The translations under genes were made by a program, and so were the position numbers. Shown in pieces: positions 55,895-64,000 of a stretch of DNA of 64,000 nucleotides; the stretch's first letter is position 1; each line of letters opens with the position of its first letter. The notes beneath the pieces were generated by a model, which saw only the letters and a list, made by a program, of their open reading frames with translations, was not told where the DNA came from and did no database searches. Source of the stretch: an uncultured Flaviramulus sp. (lineage in GTDB: Bacteria > Bacteroidota > Bacteroidia > Flavobacteriales > Flavobacteriaceae); assembly GCA_947495125.1 (NCBI GenBank), contig CANLXL010000003.1, positions 496,001 through 560,000 on the forward strand, given 5' to 3'.

Positions 55895-58324
55895 ATGATA
55901 AGAAACTATTTCAAAATCGCATTTCGAAATTTTAAAAAAGACAAAAGCTTTACGTTTATAAACCTGTTAGGTTTAGCCACGGGCTTTGCCATTACCTTAC
56001 TTATTATTCAATACGTGAGATTTGAGTTTAGCTATGAAAACGCACATGTAAACACTGATAGACTTGTACGCTTAACTATGGATTATATGGATGGCGAAAC
56101 CGTAACCGCTCAAGATTGTGAAACAAATCCGCCAACGGGAGCACTGGTATTGGCAGAAATACCGGAAGTAGAAAACTTTACCAGAGCTTACCCCATAGGT
56201 GAACCCAATGTTAATATTGCCATAGGAAACGAACATTTTATATTAGAAAAACTGTACGCCGTTGATCATTCTTTTTTTGATATGTTCTCTTACCCATTAA
56301 TATATGGTTCAAAGAAGGATATTTTTAAACAACCCAATCAAGCGGTTTTAACAGAAACAACAGCACTTAAATACTTTAACAAAAAAGATGTTGTTGGAGA
56401 AACATTGGAAATTCCTTTTGCAAAAGGACCAGTACTATTAGATATTGTTGGGGTTGTGGCCGATAGCCCCCCAAATACGCATTTAAAGTTTAATATGCTT
56501 TTGTCTTATCCAACCATGTTATCCGATAAAGCGATGTTAGAAGAATATGGTGAAACTGAAGACAATTGGGGTGGTAACAATACATTAACTTATTTGCTAT
56601 TAGCACCAAATACAAGTTATGAAGGTTTTACATCATCACTTTTAGCTTTGAATAAACGCATGGAAGTTGAAATGAATTTTAAAAATCAACGCATCATTGG
56701 ACAGAAGATTGGGGATATCCATTTATATTCACACAAAACCTTCGAAACCGAACCTAACGGCAAAGCTTCTTCGGTGTTTTTTCTATTAGGGGTGGCTTTT
56801 TTAGTCATTATCAGTGCTTTTGTAAATTACATCAATTTAGCGACGTCTAAAGCGTTAGATAGAGCGAAAGAAGTTGGTATTCGCAAAGTGGTGGGGTCAA
56901 CCAAAAGTCAATTAAGAGTTCAGTTTTTAATAGAATCACTGCTCATTAATTTTTGTGCAGGAATCTTTGCCGTACTATTAATTTTAGTTGCCAAATCTAA
57001 GTTTATTCAGGTGTCTGGGTTACCTGTAGACTTTAGTATTTTTGGTGATACCTTCTTTTGGATGATACTTGGTGTTTTTATCCTATTAGGAGTTTTGTTT
57101 TCAGGGATATACCCCGCGTTGGTTTTATCGTCGTTTAAACCATCATCTGTACTAAAAGGAGCCTTTACGCATTCAACACAAGGTGCATTTCTTCGTAAAT
57201 CTTTAGTGGTTTTTCAATTTGCAATTACCATTATTTTACTCATTCAAATTTTCACGATTAATCAGCAATTAGAATTTCTGCGAAATATAGATCTGGGCGT
57301 AAATACCGATAAAACTATAGTTGTAGGCGCCCCTACACAGAATACCGACCGTGAAAATTATAGTGTTTTCAAACAAGAATTATTGGCAAATGCTTCCATA
57401 CATTCAGTCGCGCTTTCTGGTGCTGTGCCCGGACAAATGGCAAGTCAAATGGGTACAACTACGGGGATTAACTTATCTGAAATCATTGAAGACCATAACT
57501 ACAATTTTTATATGACTCAGATTGATGCCAATTTTATTCCAGTGATGGGGATGACATTAATAGGTGGTAACAATTTTGATGAGACCAGCCATCCCGATAA
57601 GAAAGAAGTTATCGTTAATGAAGAAGCCATTCGTCTCTGGGGAATTCCTGAAACCAAGGATGCCATAGGTAGAAAATTAAAGTTTTGGGGAAGTGAATGG
57701 ACGATAAAAGGGGTTGTTAAAAACTATCATCAGGAATCGGCAAAATCGGCTCATATACCTATTATACACAGATACTCGAATTACTTTGGAGGTTTTGCAA
57801 GTATAAGATTTACGGGTAATAATATTAAAGCACAAATTGCGCAGATAGAAGACACTTATAAATCGATTTTTCCAACGGCACCATTCTCATATTTTTTTAT
57901 GGACAACGAATATGATAAACAGTTTAAAGCCGATATGCAATTTCAGGATGTATTTAGTGTACTTACAGGCTTTGCCATTTTAATTGCTTGCTTAGGGCTG
58001 TTTGGTCTGGCATCATTTACCGTTTTGAAGAGAAAAAAAGAAATCGGAATTAGAAAGGTCATAGGGGCAAGCGTCATGAACATTTTGGTATTACTATCTA
58101 AAAACTTTATTCAAACCGTTCTTATTGCCATGCTTTTTGGTGTTCCCATTACCTATTGGTTAGCGAAAAGATGGTTGGAAAATTTCGCGTTTCGAATCGA
58201 ATTGGATATATGGTTATTTATAGCTCCTATTATGTTGGTATTGATATTAGTGATTTTTTCGATTAGTATTAAAACGATCAATGCGGCTATTGTAAACCCG
58301 GTGGAATCTTTAAAGGATGAATAA
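55895..58324 (+). CDS. FtsX/MacB-like ABC permease 7
   Basis: 809 residues, 36 nt after permease 6. N-terminus MIRNYFKIAFRNFKKDKSFTFINLLGLATG; FtsX domain 1 YINLATSKALDRAKEVGIRKVVGSTK; FtsX domain 2 FTVLKRKKEIGIRKVIGASV, in which LKRKKE replaces the usual AEQRxKE, as in permeases 1 and 2 (KKTKE). C-terminus VNPVESLKDE. The second periplasmic domain (GAPTQNTDRENYSVFKQELL) also looks nearest to permeases 1 and 2. Confidence 0.93.
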   Translation: MIRNYFKIAFRNFKKDKSFTFINLLGLATGFAITLLIIQYVRFEFSYENAHVNTDRLVRLTMDYMDGETVTAQDCETNPPTGALVLAEIPEVENFTRAYPIGEPNVNIAIGNEHFILEKLYAVDHSFFDMFSYPLIYGSKKDIFKQPNQAVLTETTALKYFNKKDVVGETLEIPFAKGPVLLDIVGVVADSPPNTHLKFNMLLSYPTMLSDKAMLEEYGETEDNWGGNNTLTYLLLAPNTSYEGFTSSLLALNKRMEVEMNFKNQRIIGQKIGDIHLYSHKTFETEPNGKASSVFFLLGVAFLVIISAFVNYINLATSKALDRAKEVGIRKVVGSTKSQLRVQFLIESLLINFCAGIFAVLLILVAKSKFIQVSGLPVDFSIFGDTFFWMILGVFILLGVLFSGIYPALVLSSFKPSSVLKGAFTHSTQGAFLRKSLVVFQFAITIILLIQIFTINQQLEFLRNIDLGVNTDKTIVVGAPTQNTDRENYSVFKQELLANASIHSVALSGAVPGQMASQMGTTTGINLSEIIEDHNYNFYMTQIDANFIPVMGMTLIGGNNFDETSHPDKKEVIVNEEAIRLWGIPETKDAIGRKLKFWGSEWTIKGVVKNYHQESAKSAHIPIIHRYSNYFGGFASIRFTGNNIKAQIAQIEDTYKSIFPTAPFSYFFMDNEYDKQFKADMQFQDVFSVLTGFAILIACLGLFGLASFTVLKRKKEIGIRKVIGASVMNILVLLSKNFIQTVLIAMLFGVPITYWLAKRWLENFAFRIELDIWLFIAPIMLVLILVIFSISIKTINAAIVNPVESLKDE

Positions 58325-58335
58325 AATAAATAATC

Positions 58336-60747
58336 ATGTTTAGAAATTATTTTAAAATCGCGTGGCGGAATTTAAGTAAGAACAAGGCCATATCCTTCAT
58401 TAATATTTTTGGCTTAGCCATTGGGATAGCTTCCTGTTTGCTCATTATGTTATTTGTGACCGACGAGCTAAGCTATGATCGTTTTAATGAGAAAGCGAAC
58501 GACATTGTTAGAGTCGTTCTTAAGGCGAACCTCAATGGTAATGATGTCAAAGAGGTTACAGTCATGGCTCCTATGGGGCAGACCTTAGTCAATGAATTTT
58601 CGGAAGTTGAGCAAGCGACCAGAATAAGAACCATGCCGTTTCCAAGAGTAAGTTATAATAACAAAACCTATAGAAATGGAAATTCGGTTTATGTAGATCC
58701 GAATTTCTTTGACGTTTTTTCCTTAACCATTCGTAAAGGTGATGCAGTGTCGCCTTTGAAGCATCCTTATTCTGTGGTTATTCCTAAAAGTGAGGCTGAA
58801 AAATATTTTGGTAGTGAAGATATCGCTATAGGAAAGGTATTGTATTTAGAAGGGCATGAACAGCCTTATAAGGTTACAGCGGTTATTGATGACATCCCAA
58901 AAAACTCACATTTTAATTTTGATATGTTTGTTTCTATGGAAGGTTATAACGATGCTAAGTCAACAACATGGACCAGCTCTAATTACTTCACATACCTCGT
59001 GCTAAAAAAAGACTATGACTACACCAAATTAGAATCGAAACTACCGGAGATCATAAAAAAATACATGGGACCTCAAATACAAAAAATGATGGGGGTTACG
59101 TATGAAGAGTTTACAAAAAAAAATAAGATAGGCTTTTTTCTACAACCATTAACATCGATTCATTTTGATACCGATTTTCCCGTTGCTCCACAATTCGAAA
59201 AAGGAGGAAATATTAAATACGTTTATATTTTTAGTGCTGTCGCCCTTTTTATGCTGCTCATTGCTTGTATTAACTTTATGAACCTATCAACCGCTGCGGC
59301 GGCAAAAAGAGCCAAAGAAGTTGGAGTTAAAAAAGTACTGGGGTCAAAAAAGAGTCAATTGATCGGGCAATTTTTATCAGAATCTTTTATTATAGCTGCG
59401 ATATCCATGTGCATTGCCGGCGTTCTGTTAGTTATGTTTCTGCCATTGTTCAATACCTTATCAGGTAAGCAATTGGAACTCTCGAACTTACTCACACCCA
59501 ACACTTTTTTCACACTTTTACTATTAGTGCTAGCTGTTGGGCTATTTTCAGGAAGTTATCCTGCATTCTACCTTTCGTCGTTTAAACCTATAACTGCCTT
59601 AAAGAACAAGTTTTACGGTACAGGAAAAACCAAAAGTGTTAGAAGGGCACTGGTAGTTTTTCAATTTGTGATATCTGCAGGTTTAATATTTGCAACGTTG
59701 ACTGTAAGCGAACAAATGTCTTTTATTCAAAATAAACAATTAGGATATGAAAAAGATGGCTTGTTGGTATTACGAGAAGCTTCAAGGTTAGGTGTTAACA
59801 CCAACGCTTTTAAAAATGACATTCAAAACGATTCAAGGGTTATCAGTGTAACACGTTCATCTTTTGTTCCGGCCGGGTTTTCTGACACCAGTTCCGGAGG
59901 CATATATAAGGATGGTGAGCTCAAAAGATTAACATCCATCTATCATATTGATGAGACCTATATCTCCACAATGGGAATGGAATTGATAGCCGGTAGAAAT
60001 TTTTCTAAAGATTTCGGTTCTGATTCCTTAACAGCGATCATCAATGAAAGTGCAGTTAAAGCACTTGGACTTGGAAAAGATCCTTTAGGGAAATCTTTTG
60101 TGATCAGTGCGAACAATAAACAACCTCTAACCGTAGTAGGCATTGTTAAAGATTTTCATTTTCGTTCCTTATATCAACCCATTGAACCTCTTGTTATGTT
60201 AAATCAAGTATATGGTGGACTTATAGTAAAGACAAAAACTTCGAAAATGGCTGAACTGATACCAAGTCTGGAAGAGAAATGGGAGGCCTATGGAACGGGC
60301 GAGCCACTCCACTATACCTTATTAGATGAGTCTTACAATCAAACATACCTTACAGAAGGAAAAATGGGAACCTTGTTGAATGTTTTCGCCTTACTCACCA
60401 TTTTCGTAGCCTGTTTAGGTTTGTTTGGTTTGGTGACATTTATTGCAGAACAACGATTCAAGGAAATTGGCATCCGAAAAGTACTGGGTTCTTCTGTAAC
60501 GCAAATTGTAGGGTTATTAACCAAAGGCTTTTTAAGCTTGGTATTGATCTCAATGCTGATTGTTTTTCCCTTAGCTTATTACTTTATGGAGAAATGGCTT
60601 CAAGGGTTTGCATATCATGTAGAAATTAAATGGTGGGTGTTTGCTTTAACAGGTATAATAACCATGCTAATCGCATTCATAACCATCAGTTTTAAGAGCT
60701 TTAAAGCAGCAACGGTTAATCCGATAAATAGTTTAAAAACAGAATAA
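58336..60747 (+). CDS. FtsX/MacB-like ABC permease 8
   Basis: 803 residues, 11 nt after permease 7. N-terminus MFRNYFKIAWRNLSKNKAISFINIFGLAIG; FtsX domain 1 NFMNLSTAAAAKRAKEVGVKKVLGSKK; FtsX domain 2 EQRFKEIGIRKVLGSSV; C-terminus VNPINSLKTE. The first periplasmic domain contains a distinctive KYMGPQIQKMMGVTYEEF insertion near residue 245. Confidence 0.93.
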   Translation: MFRNYFKIAWRNLSKNKAISFINIFGLAIGIASCLLIMLFVTDELSYDRFNEKANDIVRVVLKANLNGNDVKEVTVMAPMGQTLVNEFSEVEQATRIRTMPFPRVSYNNKTYRNGNSVYVDPNFFDVFSLTIRKGDAVSPLKHPYSVVIPKSEAEKYFGSEDIAIGKVLYLEGHEQPYKVTAVIDDIPKNSHFNFDMFVSMEGYNDAKSTTWTSSNYFTYLVLKKDYDYTKLESKLPEIIKKYMGPQIQKMMGVTYEEFTKKNKIGFFLQPLTSIHFDTDFPVAPQFEKGGNIKYVYIFSAVALFMLLIACINFMNLSTAAAAKRAKEVGVKKVLGSKKSQLIGQFLSESFIIAAISMCIAGVLLVMFLPLFNTLSGKQLELSNLLTPNTFFTLLLLVLAVGLFSGSYPAFYLSSFKPITALKNKFYGTGKTKSVRRALVVFQFVISAGLIFATLTVSEQMSFIQNKQLGYEKDGLLVLREASRLGVNTNAFKNDIQNDSRVISVTRSSFVPAGFSDTSSGGIYKDGELKRLTSIYHIDETYISTMGMELIAGRNFSKDFGSDSLTAIINESAVKALGLGKDPLGKSFVISANNKQPLTVVGIVKDFHFRSLYQPIEPLVMLNQVYGGLIVKTKTSKMAELIPSLEEKWEAYGTGEPLHYTLLDESYNQTYLTEGKMGTLLNVFALLTIFVACLGLFGLVTFIAEQRFKEIGIRKVLGSSVTQIVGLLTKGFLSLVLISMLIVFPLAYYFMEKWLQGFAYHVEIKWWVFALTGIITMLIAFITISFKSFKAATVNPINSLKTE

Positions 60748-60749
60748 TT

Positions 60750-63131
60750 ATGCTTAGAAATTATTTTAAAATCGCTTGGCGGAACATCCTTATTAATAAG
60801 GGTTCGTCTGCTATTAATATTGGTGGTCTTGCCGTTGGAATGACCGTGGTTATGCTCATTGGGTTATGGATTTATAACGAATTGTCATTCAATAAATACC
60901 ATGACAATTATGACAAGATCGTTCAGGTGATGCAGCATCAAACCTATAATGATGTTATAGGAACTCAAGTTGCCAACCCTGCAAGGATGGGGGAAGCCAT
61001 TCGAAATGAATATGGAAGTGATTTCAAATATGTATTACAAGCCTCTTGGAATTACGACCACGCTTTAAGCTATAAGGATAAAGTCTTCTTTAAACCTGGA
61101 AGTTACTTCGAACCGGAGGTCACCGAAATGCTAACCCTTAAAATGATTCATGGTCATAGAGACGGGTTAAATGAAATGCGCTCTATCATGCTATCACAAT
61201 CGGTTGCTGAATTGTTTTTTGGAACCGATGATCCCGTCGGAGAAATTATGAAACTTGATGTCAATATCGACGTAAAAGTAACCGGTGTTTATGAAGATCT
61301 ACCGGATGCTACCACACTTCAATCTCTTAAATTTATTGTGCCATGGGATTTGTATTTAAATTACAATGCATGGATCAAAGATATGGATGATCCCTGGGGC
61401 AGTAATTTTACGCAGACCTATGCGCAGCTTGCTGAAAATTCTAATCTCGAAACCGTATCTCACAAAATAAAAGATGTAAAATTAACCAAAGTTAGCGAAG
61501 AAGGAAAGCGCTATAATCCTCAGGTCTTCTTACACCCCATGTCTAAGTGGCATTTGCATTCAAATTTTGAAAATGGTGTCAATACAGGAGGAAGAATAGA
61601 TAACGTCTGGTTATTTGGTATTATTGGTGTTTTTGTGTTGCTCCTTGCCTGTATCAATTTTATGAATTTAAGTACTGCCAGATCTGAAAAAAGAGCCAAA
61701 GAAGTTGGAATACGAAAAGTGGTTGGTTCGAGACGTATTCAGCTTATTATACAGTTTTTTAGTGAATCTGTATTGATTGCATTAATTGCCTTTGTTTTTT
61801 CTGTTGTACTGGCGGTACTTATTTTACCTTTCTTTAATCAGATTGCAGATTCGAAAATTACCATACTTTGGGCAAACCCATTGTTTTGGGCTCTGGGGAT
61901 TGGTTTGAGTATATTAACAGGGTTCTTTGCCGGCGTATATCCCGCTTTATATTTATCGTCATTCAGGCCTATAAAAGTATTAAAGGGAAGCATTCGAATA
62001 GGGCGTTATGCTGCGACTCCCAGAAAAATATTGGTAACGTCTCAATTTGCGATTTCCATTACCTTAATCATTGGAACTATAGTGGTATACCAACAAATCC
62101 AGCATGCTCAAAACAGGCCTTTGGGTTATGAGAAAAATGGATTAATAAGTATTAATACATCTGAAGAAACCCACAAACATATCGAGGTGATCAGATCAAC
62201 CTTAAAAGGGAATGGAGCCATTATTGAAATGACGGAAACCACAAGTCCCATGACCGCCGTTTACAACACTAACGGAGGCTTTGATTGGGAAGGGAAAGAT
62301 CCCAATCTTCCGGTTGACTTCCCCAATAATGCCGTTACCGAAGAATATGGAAAAACCATTGGCTGGAAGATTAAAGAAGGGAGAGATTTTTCACGAGACT
62401 TTGGAACAGACTCTTTGGCTTACATTTTAAATGAATCTGCAGCTAAATTTATGAACTTAAAGGATCCTGTTGGAAAAACCTTGCGCTGGGGCAAGAGATC
62501 GTTTACCATCATTGGGGTTGTTGAAGATATGCTGATACAATCACCTTATAAACCGGTAAGACCATCATTATTTCATCTTTTAAGACGACAAGAGAACTCT
62601 TTTATTTTAAAATTGAACCCGGAAATGCCGGTTAATGAGTCTATGGCTAAAGTAGAAGCCGTGTTTAAAAATTACAATACTTCAATTCCTTTTGTGGCCA
62701 CCTTTGTCGATGAAGAGTTTGATAAAAAATTTGGTAATGAAAGACGCATCGGACAACTGGCCGCCTTTTTTACGTTTTTAGCCATTTTTATTTCCTGTTT
62801 AGGGTTATTTGGCCTGGCATCTTATGTGGCTGAACAACGCACCAAGGAAATTGGGATTCGAAAAGTTCTGGGTGCAACCGTTGTGAAGCTATGGAATATG
62901 TTATCGAGGGACTTTCTTATCCTGGTCATGATTGCCTGTGCTATTGCGGTTCCTGTAGCTTATTATATTATGGATGGCTGGCTTGAAAAGTTTGATTATC
63001 GTACTTCGATCTCCTGGTGGATCTCAATATTTGCTTCTGTAGGAGCGGTGGTCATCACCATCGTTACAGTAAGCTATCAGGCCTTAAAAGCAGCTAAAGC
63101 CAATCCTATTAAAAGTTTAAAAACAGAATAG
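60750..63131 (+). CDS. FtsX/MacB-like ABC permease 9
   Basis: 793 residues, 2 nt after permease 8. N-terminus MLRNYFKIAWRNILINKGSSAINIGGLAVG; FtsX domain 1 NFMNLSTARSEKRAKEVGIRKVVGSRR; FtsX domain 2 EQRTKEIGIRKVLGATV; C-terminus ANPIKSLKTE. It groups with permeases 5, 6 and 8 by its C-terminus. Confidence 0.93.
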   Translation: MLRNYFKIAWRNILINKGSSAINIGGLAVGMTVVMLIGLWIYNELSFNKYHDNYDKIVQVMQHQTYNDVIGTQVANPARMGEAIRNEYGSDFKYVLQASWNYDHALSYKDKVFFKPGSYFEPEVTEMLTLKMIHGHRDGLNEMRSIMLSQSVAELFFGTDDPVGEIMKLDVNIDVKVTGVYEDLPDATTLQSLKFIVPWDLYLNYNAWIKDMDDPWGSNFTQTYAQLAENSNLETVSHKIKDVKLTKVSEEGKRYNPQVFLHPMSKWHLHSNFENGVNTGGRIDNVWLFGIIGVFVLLLACINFMNLSTARSEKRAKEVGIRKVVGSRRIQLIIQFFSESVLIALIAFVFSVVLAVLILPFFNQIADSKITILWANPLFWALGIGLSILTGFFAGVYPALYLSSFRPIKVLKGSIRIGRYAATPRKILVTSQFAISITLIIGTIVVYQQIQHAQNRPLGYEKNGLISINTSEETHKHIEVIRSTLKGNGAIIEMTETTSPMTAVYNTNGGFDWEGKDPNLPVDFPNNAVTEEYGKTIGWKIKEGRDFSRDFGTDSLAYILNESAAKFMNLKDPVGKTLRWGKRSFTIIGVVEDMLIQSPYKPVRPSLFHLLRRQENSFILKLNPEMPVNESMAKVEAVFKNYNTSIPFVATFVDEEFDKKFGNERRIGQLAAFFTFLAIFISCLGLFGLASYVAEQRTKEIGIRKVLGATVVKLWNMLSRDFLILVMIACAIAVPVAYYIMDGWLEKFDYRTSISWWISIFASVGAVVITIVTVSYQALKAAKANPIKSLKTE

Positions 63132-63133
63132 TC

Positions 63134-64000
63134 ATGCTTAGAAATTATTTTAAAATCGCTTGGCGGAATTTTATTAAAAATGGAGCCTATTCCTTTATAA
63201 ACCTTAGCGGTCTTACAATCGGGTTGACCTGCTTTATTTTGATTGCCTTATATATACAATATGAACTAAGCTACGATCTACAGCATAAAAATGTAGATAA
63301 CATTTACCGCATTGTACAACAACAAAAAGGTAACGAATATCAAGGTAGTGATATGATGGTGCCAACGCCGTTACCATTAGGAAAATCATTGAAGGAAGAT
63401 TTCCCTGAAGTATTGGCGATAACCAATTTAAATGTTTGGGGCGCATTACTTATTAAGGATAAAGAGTCATTTCCTCAAAGAGGCCTGCTTAGCGATAAGC
63501 ATATATTTGATGTTTTTACCATTCCGGTTATAGAAGGAGAAGGAAAAGAAGCATTAGATGACCCAAATTCTATTTTGTTGACTGCTTCTTTGGCAAAAAA
63601 GATTTTTGGTGATATATCCCCGATTGGCCAAACATTGGTGTACAATAGTACGGAAACTGTAGAGGTAAAAGGATTGATCGCAGATCCCCCAAAAAACCAA
63701 CATTTTTCTTATGACTATATCGTTTCAGCGAAAATTTGGCCTCAATATGAACATGATGTGGGTAGATGGAATAGTAATAATTATCGCACGTATATGGTTT
63801 TGGCTGAAGGTACAGATATAAATGCTTTCGAAGAAAAAATGAAAGTTTATGAAAACATTACGAAGCCTATATATCAACAATCGAACTTTGAATTTTTCCC
63901 GGAATATAAACTTCAGCCCCTAAAAAGCATTCATCTATATTCAAATATAAATCATGAAATAGAAGCAAACGGAGATATTAAATATGTTTACCTCTTTGCG
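63134..64000 (+). CDS. FtsX/MacB-like ABC permease 10, cut by window end
   Basis: Starts 2 nt after permease 9 with MLRNYFKIAWRNFIKNGAYSFINLSGLTIG and stays open to the last base (289 codons visible). TM1 and most of the first periplasmic domain are seen (PVIEGEGKEALDDPNSILLTASLAKKIFG, LQPLKSIHLYSNI), ending just as the next helix begins (DIKYVYLFA). The first 36 nt nearly match the start of permease 9. The array therefore continues beyond the window. Confidence 0.9.
   Translation, partial: MLRNYFKIAWRNFIKNGAYSFINLSGLTIGLTCFILIALYIQYELSYDLQHKNVDNIYRIVQQQKGNEYQGSDMMVPTPLPLGKSLKEDFPEVLAITNLNVWGALLIKDKESFPQRGLLSDKHIFDVFTIPVIEGEGKEALDDPNSILLTASLAKKIFGDISPIGQTLVYNSTETVEVKGLIADPPKNQHFSYDYIVSAKIWPQYEHDVGRWNSNNYRTYMVLAEGTDINAFEEKMKVYENITKPIYQQSNFEFFPEYKLQPLKSIHLYSNINHEIEANGDIKYVYLFA

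Noticed and set aside
40877-64000. Permease array as an insertion-sequence or phage-derived repeat
   Set aside because: All units are full-length, in-frame ABC permeases with intact motifs; no transposase, integrase or terminal repeats were seen.

Overview
The window is a chromosomal segment of a marine-type member of the Bacteroidota, most likely the family Flavobacteriaceae; the genus cannot be named from the sequence. The evidence is AT-rich coding DNA, SusC/SusD pairs, many formylglycine sulfatases, a FecI/FecR pair serving a SusC with an STN domain, a TANNTTTG-type promoter and Bacteroidota-style lipoproteins. No tRNA, rRNA, CRISPR array, transposase or integrase was seen.

Region 1 (1-23.7 kb) is a polysaccharide utilization locus. 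It starts inside a SusD-like gene and runs through a GH36-like alpha-galactosidase, a GH97 enzyme and a sulfatase. A reverse-strand AraC regulator follows, then a SusC/SusD pair, a sulfatase, a LamG-type lipoprotein, another sulfatase, a GH130 mannosyl-glucose phosphorylase, an AGE-family (mannobiose/cellobiose) 2-epimerase, a GH5-like beta-mannanase/mannosidase with FN3, a GPH-type sugar symporter and a CstA-family transporter. GH130, epimerase and symporter together are the known cytoplasmic route for beta-1,4-mannobiose (epimerise to Man-Glc, then phosphorolyse). The sulfatases and alpha-galactosidases suggest a sulfated, galactose-decorated mannan. The AraC-susC intergenic region carries three near-identical 14-bp repeats, two of them 21 bp apart directly upstream of a good promoter.

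Region 2 (23.7-34.4 kb) is a second, FecI/FecR-controlled nutrient module. It holds a sulfatase fused to HEAT-like repeats, an ECF sigma factor transcribed divergently from its FecR anti-sigma factor, an STN-type SusC, a SusD and a TlpA-like thioredoxin lipoprotein. Copies of one intergenic repeat lie on both sides in opposite orientation.

Region 3 (34.5-64 kb) holds a small secreted protein of unknown function, then a reverse-strand NtrY/NtrC-like two-component pair. Divergent from it is a large ABC-transporter operon: one membrane-fusion protein, a GIN-domain (DUF2807-like) protein, one MacB/LolD-type ATPase and ten consecutive FtsX/MacB-like permeases of about 800 residues, the tenth cut by the window end. 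A 65-residue FecR-N-terminus-like protein sits between permeases 2 and 3. Two TGT-N11-ACA sites spaced 21 bp lie between regulator and transporter and resemble enhancer sites for a sigma-54 activator. Permeases 3 and 4 share a long near-perfect 3' tract that continues into the spacer and the start of the next gene, a sign of recent duplication or gene conversion. The many-permeases/one-ATPase array is the most unusual system here.
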